The notes under the pieces are model-generated. The model searched no databases. It was not told the DNA's origin and was given only the letters and a program-made list of their open reading frames with translations. The position numbers and the translations under genes are program-made. From contig JBBHKE010001593.1 of the NCBI GenBank assembly GCA_037447655.1, forward strand, positions 39,523-103,522: DNA of 64,000 bases, read 5' to 3'. Of this stretch, positions 23,137 through 36,400 are shown in pieces. Source of the stretch: Zygnema cylindricum. Taxonomy: Eukaryota > Streptophyta > Zygnematophyceae > Zygnematales > Zygnemataceae. Numbering within the stretch: the stretch's first letter is position 1; every line of letters begins with the position of its first letter.

Positions 23137-26100
23137 ATGGCATGGCAGCTGGCAGCCTCTCCGAGACTTCTATGCTCCACCAAGTTATCGCTGCAGGGAC
23201 ATTGCCATGACGACGTGGCAGGAACCCGCTCATTTGTATCTGTACAGGTGACACGTGGAAATGCTTCCCTAACAGGTTTGTGCTGGCCGATGTGCCTCCA
23301 TTCCTCCGCTCAGACAAAGATAAAGACAAAGACAGACAAAGACAAAGACAAAGACGAAAACAAAAAAATCAAAATCAACAACGAAAACAAAAACAAAAAC
23401 AGAAAAAAGAAGCAAAAACAAAACAAAGCCTAAGCCAAAACCAAAATTAAACCTGGGAATGGTACTGGCCCTGATAAAAACTGACGAAAACTGACAGCTG
23501 GCTCTGGAACTTTGACCGAATGAACAGGAGGGCGTCAGCTGAATCGGTTCTGTCAGAAGTATTCAGTGAGCTACCATGGCCAAGGGCGTAGTAAGCTCAT
23601 GCCAACCCTGGCCACTGTGGAAAAGGAATCTTCAAGACAAGTGACAGAAGAAGCAGGACATGCTCAGGACGAGCTGTTAAGCTGCATGGCGGCCAATTCT
23701 GAGGTTTGGCTCCTTAACAACCATCTATTACGTCATTGCTGCAAGAAGGCTTACGGTTAGGGTTAAAGTTAGGGTTATGGTGAGAGTTAGGGTTAGGGTT
23801 GAATGAGATTGGTCTTCATCAATTAGAAATAAGGATTTTTTTTTTGTCTGTTTTTTGGCAGGCGTCTCTCTATGTGATATCAGGAACGCAGCTGGTGACT
23901 GAGGCCCAGCGACGTCACGTCACAGCACCCACGGTATTCATCCCTTGCTTTCATTAGTGGTTATCAACCATTACTATTAATTACTATTAATTAATGTGAA
24001 TTCTTCTGTTAATTATATCATTGATTATAGTAGTAATACTGCAATTATTCCCTTAAGCTTTTCAATTGTCAAAGACCGTTGGCCACTTCGTGAAAGATTC
24101 AGGCGCTAGTGGAATCCTAAAAACCTTAGAACACCCTGGAAAACCTTGGAAATTCTCTGAAGAAACCTATAAAACTCCTGAAAGCCCCAGAAACCTTAAG
24201 CATTGTAAAGCCCTGCATAGCCCTAGAAAACAATTCCTGCCATGTCAGAGCTAGTCTAGCCTGTTGCTGCTTTGTCTCCAGATTCCGTTTTACCTCGAAA
24301 TCTTTTCTCCACACGGGGCCTATGGTGCCCTTGATGAGCATTTCATTCTTATTTTTTTTTTGGTTCCGTGTATTTTTTGGCACTTAATACAACAATTAGT
24401 GTGGATTGGTGCAGGCCACGGCGGCGCTAGGGCGGCTCCTTCTCGGCACGCTGCTGCTCGGGGCACTTAAAGGAGGTGAAGAGACAGTGCAGGTGCTGCT
24501 ACGAGAGATTCGTTTTTGGGGTTTTATGTTTTTAGGGTTTCAAGGTTTTAGGGTTCTCGGGGTGTAGGGTTTTAGGGTTTACGGCTGCCATTTCTGTTGA
24601 CGTGGCAATTTTGTGAACCTTGGCTGTGTGAGTTGCCAGCTGTATATGGCCCGGGAGAGCGATTCAATGTCCTACGATAATAGTATTATAATAATAATGG
24701 TGTAGTAATAGTATCATAAGAATAGTATAGTAATAACAGTAGTATTTTGGCCGGAATGAATGCAGGTGATGTTTTCAGGGCGAGGTCCCATTGGTCACAT
24801 GACTGCCGTGTCCTCAGGGGGCCATATGGTGAAGGGCTATGTGGCCAATCCTCGCTGTGATCCTCCTCTCACAGCCGCTGGGAAGGTGTGTCTCTCCATT
24901 GTTATTGGACTTCATTCCGGTCAGCAGGTTTGCTGACGTGGCAAAGGTTGACTGCAGGATTGGCTGCTGCATGGTATGCTGGAGATGAGCTGACTTGTCG
25001 AAGGCTATTAGCTGTTTTTTAATAGTTGGAGGTCTCTCCAAGTTGCAAAGGCTGTTTACTGCGTCGTGGCTGATGACTGGAGGTGTGCTGACGTGGCAAA
25101 GGCTGATTTCAGGATGGGCTGGAGGGATTCGCAGATGAATGTGGGAGCAGCGGTGGGGCCCGGACTGCTGACAGTGGTGCGCTCACATCCCTCATGGCCG
25201 TCACCATACACGTAAGGGCATTTCCTTTGGGATGTAAATTATCAGTCGACAGTCTTTAATAATAATCTCATAGGATGTCAATTATATATGTGGTATAGAA
25301 TGACGATTCACTAACTCAAAAACAGCATTTGCAGGTCTTGTTGCCTACCTTGCTTGGCCTAGTATCTCTGCTTTAAAGCAAAATAAAGACTAAAACGTGA
25401 ATTTTGTAGACATCGTTTGTTTTGATTAAAAAACATGCGGTATCTTTTTAGTGTTGGAGCTGAGACATGCGACTTATAATCGGATTCAATATTCATTCAA
25501 TGGAAATTATATGAGGGACAAAAAGAGGATACAAGCAGGACGTTTTGTACTTGTTTTGTACTTAATTTATACTGGACCGGTACGAGTACGAGTCCATGAG
25601 CATACTTTACCGTGTCTTGTTATTATCGTCAATGACACTACATTGGTGCCACTAAATTTTACCCCTCAAACCTAAAATACTATCAATGACACCGATTGGC
25701 TTTTTTCTTAACGTTAATTCTTTAAACGGTTCATAATCAGCCACGTCATGTGGAACTAAATTAGAGTTGGTAAAACTAATATAAACCCCAGTCTAATAAT
25801 TTCTTGAGTTTAACGATTCACAGTGTACAATGCCCTTTGTTATCAGTGTTAAACATTTTTTTTCGGGCAGTCAAAGACGTTTGACTTTTAATCGATCTCC
25901 ACTGTTTTTTTTTTCCCTGAGGTAAGCCATCAGAAAGTAATGGTCTTACCTTTCGATTGTGACGCCATGATTGAAAATCGAAAAATTCAGAAAAATCGGA
26001 AAATTGTATGGCGAGAAAAAGTAAAAGTAGTTTTGACTGCTCGAAGAATGTTGTAACAAGCGATGATCAGTGTAGTTAGAAGGTACGAGTTTTGGTTGTA

Positions 26101-28943
26101 GAAAACACACATTATTTTTCTTTTCGTCTTGTCCATGGAGAGTGTGAAGGGAATAGGATCATCGCCTTTTAAAAGGCTTAGACAAAAATCAAGATAACAA
26201 GTACATATTTTTTAACATCAGCTGCTATCACAGCAATCACAGCGATTCTTTTCTTGCGATTTTTTTCAAGATTTTACAACCGAAATTGCTTCGAGAAAGA
26301 TAGTAACCAGTTTGTTTCAAGAAAATATCCACGGTTTGGCCTGAGAAGGAATGTAAACCCGTTTGTCTCGGAGAAAAACTGTAATGGGTGTGATTCAAGA
26401 AAGCTCGAGAAAAAAAATTCAACCAGTTCTCTCCAGAAAAACTAAAACCGGTCTCTGGCAAAAAAAAATGGTGATTGCAGGGGAACAGTCCCTCTGCAAT
26501 CTGGGGAGGTGGCAGAAGACTTGGCCTCTTATTTGGCAGATAGTGAACAGGTGGGTCCTGCCCCTCCCTCCCTCCCTGCCCCCTCCATCTCTCTCTCCCC
26601 CCCTTTGTCCCTCCTTCCCTCCCGTCCTCCCTCCCCCCCTCTCCTTCCCTCTTCCTCCCTTCCTCCCTTCTTCCCTTCCTCCCTCCCTCTCACCCTCCCT
26701 CCCTCCCTCCCTCTCCTTCCCCCTCCCTTCTTCCCTCTCCCAATGTCGGATGTCATCGTCTCCATGACTGCCTGTTCAACAGCTGACACCTGTCAGTACA
26801 TTATTGGAATTGGGAGCAGATTTTTTCTGCACTTTCTCTGGGGGTTTCTATTGGCCGCGATGGTAAAGTACGAGCCGCTGGTGGTTTTTTATTGCAGGTA
26901 GGATTATTGGTCCTCTCTTTACCTCTCTTTATCTCTCTTTACCTCTCTTTACCTCTCTTTACCTCTCTTTATCTCTCTTTTCCTCTTTACCTCTTTTTAC
27001 CTCTCTTTACCTCTCTTTGCCTCTCTTTACCTCTCCTTTCCTCTCTATACCTCACATTAACTGTTTAAGAATTCTATGAAGTACATATGAAGGCAGAGCT
27101 GAGCTGGTGAGCACAGTTCTGAGAGAATCTCTATTAGCGTTAATAACACTGATTCATTACTAATTCTCATGACAAAAATTTAGTAAGTGGCAGAGAATTG
27201 TCCATGTTACTCGAACGTAAATTAGAAGCAATGTCACTCCACGCTATTTTGTAAGGCTGATTACATCTTTTCATCCCTTTTAGAGTGAAAGGGGTTCTCA
27301 GTGAAAATGCAAATGTAGAATCAGTAATGTAATTTACTGATCATCAATGTAGGGATGTCAATGCTTTTATGATTTTGGGTCAAAAATGAGCGGTAACTGA
27401 ATTCTTCATATTAACCTAGTATGGAGGAAGTGTATTTTCCACCTCCCTGTATTAGTGTTATAAGGGAATTATTGTACAGATTTGTGTCATTATTACTATT
27501 GTCCAAAAACGCGGGCAATTTTGTAAATGCAACAACCTTTTGATCAACTCTAATAACACCGAACAATTTTACTGGCTTTAAATTCCAGACATAAATACAA
27601 TCTCATAAATGTAATTGACAATGAACAATCTACCAGCCATAAATGCCTGCAATCCTATAAAATGTAGTAAACCACCTTCTTATCGACTCTAATACTAATG
27701 AACCATTCACTTGCCTTAGATGTCAGTAACCTCGTAAATGTAATTAATGTCCTTATTTCGTTTTAGTGTTCCCAAAATAATATGATTCCGAAAAAGTCTA
27801 TTGCTTGCAGGTGCTTCCTGGCTGCTCAGATGAAACCCTTTCAGTTTTAGAAACCAATGTACAATCTATGCCTCCCATGTCAGACCTGGCCGGAAGGGAG
27901 AGTCCTCTTTTAATTGCGGAGCGATTGTTTAAAGGACTCGGAGTGAATCAACAAGCCGAACCTGTGAGTGGATAAGTCGAACCCGAAAACCTCGTCCTTT
28001 TAAGAAAACTATTCTATTTTTTAAGAAAAATATTCTATTTGGAAACTAAATAAGACAAGTTTGAAATGGTTGAATGGACGGATGTACACTTCCCATCGCA
28101 ATTTGTGTAAAGAAATTTTTAGTGTTAAAGTGAAAGTGGTTCCAATCATACTAATTTAGGATAAGGGTGATGTGGCGGTTTGTGATCCATTCCCTCCGAT
28201 AATGTTATCAACACCCTTTTTCGGATTTTGGCCAGAAAAAGCTGTAATTGAATTAGTTTTAATAACACTACTAGCGATGGGCAATGCAATTCTGGGTTTT
28301 GATATGGTGATTTTTATGAGCGATGCAATATGACGGACGATCCTTTGAAATACCGCAGTTCTATGCTGCCGTTGAGTTAAAAACTTTTAACTGTTTACAT
28401 GCACGTTCAGGAGTTTTTTGGCGATTTTAAGCCGAAGTATGAAAGTCCGGTGCAGGTGGTCCCAAGCTTTGGGTCGTGTTCTGTGGAAGAGCTTTCACCA
28501 CGAATGCTCAAAGCAGTGGAGTTGTTGGGCTCAGAGGATGTCCGATCTCTCCTCCAAGAACAAGGTGGTGACTTTTGTTCCTTTCCACTTTTGGTGTAAA
28601 ATTTTGGTCTCTCTTTTTCCACTTTTGCTAGGAATTATCATCTTTTTCTTTCTACTTTTCGCATGGAGAACTGTGGCTTATTTCTACTTTTGCTTTATTA
28701 TGACTCCCACTTTTGCTGTGAAATTGTGGCCCTCTTTCGTTTTATTGTCGAAAGAATTGTGACTACGAGCTTTTTGTCATTTACCCGCTTCTGAAACTTA
28801 AACCCTGAACCCTAATTGATGATTCTTTACTTGCTCTTATGGCAGGACATGTGGAGGTTCGTTGTGAATTTTGCGCTGAGGTGGTCAGGTTTCAAGAGAA
28901 AGATTTACAACCACTGTTAGAAAAGTCAACTTCGTCAACTTAA
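23137..28943 (+). CDS. HSP33: HSP33 redox-type molecular chaperone, probably organellar
   Basis: HSP33 is a redox-regulated holdase that protects proteins under oxidative stress. Eleven exons keep phase: 23137-23247, 23557-23703, 23862-23933, 24415-24492, 24766-24885, 25135-25211, 26481-26550, 26820-26897, 27811-27963, 28411-28564, 28846-28943. They give 385 residues. The first two exons form a ~75-residue leader, consistent with plastid or mitochondrial import. Family blocks are DELLSCMAANSE, LVTEAQRRH, ATAALGRLLLGTLLLGA, GRGPIGHMTAVSSGGHMVKG, GEVAEDLASYLADSEQ, GRDGKVRAAGGFLLQ, VLPGCSDETL and VEVRCEFC. The zinc site is incomplete: CxxC (Cys360, Cys363) is present, but the upstream CxC is only GSC (Cys325). 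Introns hold pyrimidine tracts, GACAAA repeats and telomere-like repeats. Confidence 0.92.
23312..23420 (+). repeat. GACAAA / AACAAA hexamer repeats in HSP33 intron 1
   Basis: Tandem GACAAA units degrade into AAAACAAAAAC. They lie wholly inside intron 1, whose sense strand therefore lacks pyrimidines for about 100 bp. Confidence 0.85.
23755..23803 (+). repeat. Interstitial TTAGGG-like repeats in HSP33 intron 2
   Basis: GGTTAGGGTT words occur several times with interruptions (TTAGGGTTATGG, GTTAGGGTTAGGGTT). This is a short internal telomere-type array, not a chromosome end. Confidence 0.8.
24515..24592 (+). repeat. TTTAGGG-like repeats in HSP33 intron 4
   Basis: Several copies of TTTTAGGGTTT separated by variable bases, close to the plant-type telomere word. 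They begin about 20 bp after the exon 4 donor. Confidence 0.75.
25610..25830. mobile_element. AT-rich MITE relic, family C
   Basis: The relic lies in HSP33 intron 6 and shares words with the relic at 5530-5710 in opposite orientation: CACTAAATTTTACCCC here, GGGGTAAAATTTAG there. It also has CTTAACGTTAATTCTTTAAACGGTT and GCCACGTCA. Family relics also occur at about 1555-1770, 3765-3860, 7500-7675, 21545-21715, 28140-28300, 32985-33150, 35095-35195 and 39370-39545. They often end in a word like CGATGGGCAGTGTA. Confidence 0.6.
25866..26041. mobile_element. CAGTCAAA-ended MITE, family B copy 1
   Basis: It starts GGCAGTCAAAGACG and ends TTTTGACTGCTC. The interior shares AATGGTCTTACCTTT and the GATTGTGACG region with the copy at 49829-49977 (GATGGTCTTGCCTTT, GACGTCACAATTG). 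It is non-coding and lies in HSP33 intron 6. Confidence 0.8.
26551..26740 (+). repeat. Pyrimidine tract directly after the HSP33 exon 7 donor
   Basis: CCCTCCCTCC-type sequence runs for about 190 bp from just inside the intron. On the sense strand it looks like an over-long acceptor pyrimidine tract at the wrong end of the intron. Confidence 0.9.
26913..27055 (+). repeat. CTCTCTTTAC decamer minisatellite in HSP33 intron 8
   Basis: About 14 tandem CTCTCTTTAC/CTCTCTTTAT units start roughly 16 bp after the exon 8 donor. Drift to other unit lengths is visible at the distal end. Confidence 0.9.
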
Positions 28944-30445
28944 AACACAGTTTCTGGGAGAGACCAGAGACTTTCTCTGTGCCATATCGAGACTTTCTCC
29001 ATACCGTATTTTCTCTTCTTCGCCAGTCTCCATCTCCATCTCCGCCATCGAAAGCTGGAGGGATGAGGAGAGATAAGAGATTGTTGCAGTAAGAGGGGAA
29101 GAGAGAGAAACAGATGAGGCTATTAATGTCAATGAAAAAGAGAAAGGACAGATGGAGTGAGAGATCGGAGCACACGTAGGTTTGCCACTAATTAGTATGA
29201 TTTAAGGATCAGTTATAATTCTTTGAATGCCCGTCATTCAAGGGCAGGCCAAAAAAGTACAACGTACAAAGCATAGATGTGACGCCCATTCGCAATATCT
29301 TTGAAGATTATTCTTTGGAAACTGCTCTTATTATTTTTCCCCGATTCTTGAAGCAGCTGCACTTGGATAGCATCACCATATAACTTTGATATAAACTTTT
29401 ATATTATTCATAAAAGAGTAGGAAGGTACACCTCTATGCACAAGTAAATTATTTTTTTCAAATTATTTTGGGGTATGTCTACTGTCATCTGGTCTTTTTC
29501 TAAGAATGCTGTTTAATTTTTCATTTGCCCTTTTATAATGCCTTGACTTCATGCCTGAAACTTCAACATCCCTTCGTCAAAGTGCTACATTGTTACTTCT
29601 TGGTAATAGTGAGAATGCACATGTGCTTTATTGTTAAAAATGTACCACATGTAGTGTCAATCTTTGTTGTCACCCAGCTCTAAATTAACCTACGAATGTT
29701 TTGGCACACATTTGTCATTGTTTGGAACAATGATAAATGGTACTTTCACAGACGCAACTTGAACAGAAAAAAATAACTGGGGTTATATTGATAAAAATTA
29801 CTGCATGTTTATTAAATATTGTATTATATTTTGGTTTTTATCCTAAGTTTCGGGTAGTTACACACCTTGAATGAAGTAAACAAACAAAGTCGCATATCAT
29901 TGGGTCCTTACTTTTTCATTCATGGAAACTGTCTAATGGAGAACAATGAAACAAGAAAGTCTACACCAAAATAGGGTTAGCACATCATTACAACAGTAAA
30001 TGCCAGCTCCCTTTAAAGAGAAGTGCCTTTTAATCCACCTTTAGATATATAATTAATGAACCATAAACAAATATACTCCAATTTAAAATAAGTTGTAGAG
30101 CCATTCTCTCCAAGGATTCCTCCAGAATGGTTGCAGCAAGGCAAATGGTCTTTCCCACTTGGCTTGCTCGATATAAATCGGGTTAATAGACTAAACCAAA
30201 GAAAAACTTAAAATATTTAGAACCGGATCTGCTGATACATTTCCAAATTTATAACCAACAATTCCCTCCATTTACTAATGCTTTTGCAAAGTTGCAGTCG
30301 GGTACGAAGGAGAGAAACTTGCACTCTCTCCCTTTAGAAATGAAGCATGAGCTGTTGCATTCCTTTTCCTATTAATAGACCTTCTCAAATTTATTGTCCA
30401 TAAATCCTTTCCCTCAAAAATCTGTTTCCTTGAAAACCACTTCCA
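28944..30445. other. Convergent intergenic region between HSP33 and BCAT
   Basis: Only presumed 3' UTRs and unique AT-rich sequence are seen. No gene or clear repeat could be supported. Confidence 0.6.
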
Positions 30446-33400
30446 TTAAAAAACTTCCGAAGTCCATCCAAGAGTATCTGGTGCTTGGCCCATTTGAAGT
30501 TCAGTGAGAGCCGTATACAGTTGCTGAGATATATGGCCGACAGCTCCACCTTGGAAATTTGTTCTGAACATTAAAAAAACAGAAAAAAAAGAGTCAAAAC
30601 CACAACCGTAGATTATTTTCCAAAAAAGGCGACATAAATTTTATTCCTCCACAACTTCATGTAAAATCTCACCTCTCAAATGAACTTTTCTCGTGTTAAA
30701 AGGATTTCGAAAGAACTTATTATACTTTATACATGAGCCTCATAAAACCAAACAGTCATAAAGCCCATGAGAAGACTCCCCTTAAAACTTTTTCCTCCGT
30801 GAAACCCTTCCATCCTCACCCAACAAAATTCCAGAGGAGAAAGACACCAACAAACGACTGAAACAAAAGACAAAATCCCAGCAAACACACAAAAAGAGAA
30901 GACAAGAAACGCTGAGAATTTTCTGGGGTTATTGAAAAGAGATGTTACGTTTTGTCACGGAACGAAATGGATCCTACAGGAGACACCACAACAGCTGTTC
31001 CGGTACAAAAAACTTCGTCCGCATCCAAAAGCTCTTCTAGGTCCACCTGTCTCTCCTCTACCTGCATCCAATAATGAATCATTTACCCATATAAAAATCC
31101 AAACCATGGTGCATTTTTTAGGCATAAATAACCAGATAAGCAGTCAGTGACACTAGTAACTTTTCATGCTTTTTAGGGTTTAAAAAGATAAACAACCAGA
31201 TTATAAGCATCCAAATCATGTCACGGAGAAAAACAAAACGAGACAGTCAAAAAGTATCTTCTCGTAATCTTTGTGTGGGTCATAGTAGTTGAGCTCGGGC
31301 CTTCATTTTCACGCCTAAACATGAATTAAAGTGGGCAATAGTGACTTGTGCTTTTATCCACACATAATCCAGACTCCAATTTAAACAAGAGAAATAAGAT
31401 CTCAAGCTAGTCTGAAGGGCAAAACAGTAGATGGTTTAAGAAATACAGAACGGTTTCAAACATACTTCCAAAAACGCATTGCACATCGAGGATTCCAAGT
31501 GAAAATAAAACAAACAAAAAGAAACAAGACGATAAAGGTGGACGGAATAAAAAAATAGCTCGTATCAATGACAAAAAAAGAAACAAAAAGATGAAGGTGA
31601 AATAGAAATAAAAAAATATCTTGTGACACAAAGACGTGTTGTGAGACATACCTTATATCCAAGAGTCCGGGCAAGCTCAATAATACTCTTTCGTGTGATT
31701 CCCGGAAGTATGGTTCCCTTTAACTCTGGAGTGACAATTGCATTATCCTGAAACCAACAAAATCCTAGTTGAGAGCTAAGGCCCCCATTTGTCTCCATTT
31801 CTTTCTCATTCTCCTCGTCTCTCGATAATTAAAAAAAAAGGGGAAACGTCACAAAGAACAAGAGCAAGAAAACTCAGCCATAGCATAAAAGGTACAGCAA
31901 AAATGCATGGAGAAAACACAGCTCTTGAGGAAGACTTAAAACAAATCAAGATTTATTCGGTACACGCGAAACAGTGGACAGCATTTGAAGTCAAATTTGT
32001 TATTTGTTTGTACCTTGACAACAAAAATATTGCAAGAAGACACCTCCTCAATGTACTTATTCTCAACTGCATCAAGGTAAACAACGTCATCATAGCCGCT
32101 AGATTTGGCTGCCAACTGAGTCTTCAAGACCTGCACCACCAAAAAAAAAAAAAACTTACATCACTTTCAAGTGCTAATACTAACAAATAAACCGTAAACC
32201 ATAACAAATAATAATACATTGCCTTTTTAATCTTCGCATAGTTTCCTACAATATGACAAAAAGCAACTTTCAAGCATTCCAGATCATCCCACAAGCAAAT
32301 ATTCATGCATCCACAATAAATTGTGGTCTACCTTGTTACATCTTGATAAATTGTACGCCCAATTTTAATGCAGCTGGTTTTTCATTCGCCTGAAGTTTGT
32401 TCATTTTTTTGCAGTTTAGTAGTCAGGGATCGTGTGCATAGGTTTAACCAGACTAAAATGTGGAATATCCTCTATTTGCACATCTATGGCTCCATATAAT
32501 CAGTGATTGTTGGCAATGTACTGTTGATTCATTGTTTTGTATTTATTCTGAGAGGTATATATGAGAGAGCCGAGTTCCTGTTTGCAAGCATGAGGTTGTA
32601 TTATCAATGGATAAAAGTTATTAAAACATGCAATAAGAGGATATAAAACACATCAAAAATGGATGAAAATATATGAAAAAATGGATGCATGACACAGTTT
32701 GGAAGCACAATTTTGTGGGACTCTAAAGTGATAACTAAGAAAATTCAACTATAAATGGATAACTGAGTAAAGTTAGCTACAACGCCACTTCCACAACAAT
32801 TTTCCGTATATGGTACTTGCTTCTGTTCCCTTTCGCATCCTAAACGGTCCTACCAACAACATCTCACCAACATTAACCTACCAATATTGATGTCTACACT
32901 TGTCGGCCACATGAAACATGTGGTTTCCCCATCTTCATTTCAAACTACGGGGACTCATGAATGAAAACGAACCATCACCGTGAATAGCTGGTAGTGTTAA
33001 CAACACTAAGTTGGTGTTTGTTTTTCATTAAACTAATTGTTTTTTTCTTAGCGCTAATTCGGTAAACGGTTGAAGTCGTTCATGTCCCTACATAAAAATT
33101 GAAAGAAATAGAAATAAACCAATGTTTATTATCGCTAATAACGATTCATGGTCTAGACATCTGCTATAAATTAGGCCACAAACCATCCAGAGTGAAATGC
33201 ACTCAGGCCCAAAGCCCTGTCAATAAGACCTACTGCTATCCAATCTTTTCAGCGGGTCTATAAGAGTTGAGGGAAAAAATAACAGCGGAAAAAATTTCCT
33301 CCAAGAATTCTCAAGATCAACATAACAGTAATGTTGTGGAGGACATTGTCATTACAGCACAAAATGTGGCCTTTATACTTTTCGGTGTCAGAAAACAGAA

Positions 33401-36400
33401 ACAAGGGAACAAGGGCAGTGATGGAATAAAGTCCATAAGGAGAATAATTTCCGATCACTACCTTTTCGTGTCACAAAACAGAAACAAGGAGGAGGAAACA
33501 GGGGAAAAGTGCTGAAAGTCTTTACAGGAGAGTAGTTTCCAATCACTTTCGATGCTCCAGTCCCTCCCGGAGCTGCCCGATGATAGCTCTCCTCCACCAG
33601 AAGTTTCAAAGGGGTGAGTTGTCCTCCCTGTCAGAAAACATGAGGACCAGAACTGAAATGAGCAACGACAACCTAATGATGCAAAATATATCATCACAAA
33701 ATTTCATAAATAATGTTATTAGTATATATATTAATCAAATATGTCCCATTATGTTATCATTAAAATACACCATTGACATTTGTTACTAGAATATATCACT
33801 CAAATATGTAATGTTAAAATTCAGCGGCTTGTCCTCAATCCAAGTTTTACTTTACTTGAAACGGCAATAGACAGACCCATTGACACACCTCCCTTCAGTT
33901 GTCATGACCCTGCTCAGACACTGTCTATATTGTTAGAGTGGAAGACGATGAACCAAAACCCTAATCCTTTGATGTAAAGATAAATATGCAACGATCAAAA
34001 TGATCTTTTCGCATTTATGTCAAAAGCACCCTCTCATTTTTGCTTACCCTTTGTAATAAGCCAAACATTGTACCTAGAGAAACCTCAAATCGTGAAGGAC
34101 ACACGACAATTTTCTATGTGAGGATGAAAACAGCTATCTCGAGACTTAAAATGGGTAGGTAAATTAACAAAACAAATTTGGAATAAGATATTGCAAGACG
34201 AACCTTGAAATAATTCCCGACGGGAGACACATAAATTATAAAGGAATACTCTGGAGCTGGGGCCAGTCCCAAAATAGCACCTGAGCCGATAAGCAAAGGC
34301 CTGATATAAAGAGATCCTTTGCCTGAAGGAGGCACCTGTCACAAGAAAAAAATGACTGAAAGTCAAATGATATGAACTGTTTTGAGAATGTTTTTTGGAA
34401 TGAATCAGTTTAATGAAGAAATATTTGCAGGTAAGTCTAGTCCAGAAGGTAAAAAAGGAGCATTTCATGTAGTCTGGCAAGGAAAACAATCAGCAACAAT
34501 CTGGTAACATCTGGTAACATTGGATATCAAGAAGTAGAAAACAAAAGAACATAGTAAAGCATGTGGATAGAAATAATCAGTATTGTCAAAGAGAACTTAA
34601 CAACTCTTGCAAGTGTTGAGACCATCTGTGACATCTCTGGTTTACATGTAAACTTGTTATTAGCAATGTAGCACCGCAATCAGAAAAAGAACGAAACAAT
34701 ATGCAAGAAAACATATCATGCAAACTATAAAAGCATTGATATGGACACAACAAAAAGTATTTACTAAAATAACGTATTTTACTTGAAGGCCAGGGAAAAT
34801 GCGTAACCCTGTCTCAAGAAAATGTTATCCAAACTACAAAGGTTCTGTGTTCGTCTCAGCGCACGCAAAAAAAAAAAAATCCATAACTTCATAAAAGTAC
34901 CTCCATATCCAGAACATTACCTCACGTAGCCTTCAATATGAGCCAGCCCTAGAAACTGGTATATCTAGACACAACAGTCATGAAAACAAAAGATACCCCA
35001 GAGTAACTACACCTTAGTGAATTATAACTGATACAGCGGATCTGGTATTTACTACACACTAAATATATTACAGCGTAGCTCATTGTGGGCCTCTTACTTA
35101 ATTAGTGTTATTAACAGTAACTTATGATTTTGAGTCAAAAAACCCGGACTCGAATTAGTGTTATTAATTCTAATTGCGATGGGCATTGTACACGCTCAGT
35201 ATAGCAGCAATGTTGCTGATATGTCTGGTTGCGATGCATATGTAAGCCCAGCTTAATGTATAGCTCTGAAAAAAGATCAAGGAGTAAAATAAATTTGCAG
35301 TATGTAATATAAGAGTATTCAAAGACCACCAAAAGCAGTCATTGTTTAAACCAATAACCCAGAAAATCATACTTAGCATACTCTCCTTTATATCAAGATA
35401 GGGTTCATAACTGGCATTCTTGATGAGCTGGGTGAAAAAAAATGTAATAAAAATCCCCAATAAAATGTACACTGCTCATTGCTATTAGTGTTTATAACAA
35501 TAATTCGGTCGCGACTTTTTCTGGCCCAAAAACAGAAAATTGTCTTAATAACAGTGGCCTTCAATCCGCCAAATCACTATGCCAGACTATTGATGTTAAG
35601 ATTGCTTTCATACTTATAATTCCTTTACACCAATAGACATGGGACTGGGGCCAGTGGACTACAATAAAACACTAGACTCTTAAGGGTACCATGCTACATT
35701 GCTCATGCTCATGCCCACTTTGGACCCAAAGGACCAAACTACGCTACAGCACCTTCCACATTTTGCTAGGGCTGCATGACCAAGAGCAATTTGATAAATT
35801 GACAAGACAAGATTATTCTTACCCAGCGGCTGTTTGCAGCCACAGTCTGTTTCACTGCGTTCACAAATGCTTCCACAGGCGGTGCTGGCATGCTCAGCCT
35901 GTCCGCACTTTGAATCATACGCTTAGCATTCTCATGTGGACGAAACATTAAAAGACGGCCATCTATTGTGCGATATGCTTTCATTCCTTCAAAGCAGCCC
36001 TGTTTTCAGGCTCCCCCGACAAAAAGAACAAACAAAGACAATTCAGATTACATATGAGAATTCCAACACTGTAAACTCTTCAAACGTCCGTCATTATCTC
36101 ACAGGAAATCTCTGTAAAAACTTAGCAATTTGAAAACCGCATGACATGAGTCCTAGTCCTAAAAATAACATGTTTCGTGCTATAAACATCACCTGGCCGT
36201 AGTTGAGCACAGCAGCAGAAGGACTGATCTCCAAGTTGCCATAGGGTAACAGTTCACCCTTCTGCCAATCTTTGCCTCGTTCACACTTCATAACATACAT
36301 GAAGTCTGTCTCTCGCAAACCAAACCCAATATCATCCCACTCCACAGCTGCTGGTGCTGCCACGTCACTGTTGCAAACAGCCCTTTCTTTTGTAAATAAC

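Noticed and set aside
23755-23803. True chromosome end
   Set aside because: The TTAGGG words are few, interrupted and lie in an intron with unique exons on both sides.
24779-24885. HSP33 exon 5 starting at the AG at 24777-24778
   Set aside because: That acceptor breaks the phase with exon 4. The acceptor at 24764-24765 keeps frame and restores VMFSGRGPIG.
26529-26789. Gly/Arg/Glu-rich minus-strand frame
   Set aside because: It is the complement of the pyrimidine tract in HSP33 intron 7.
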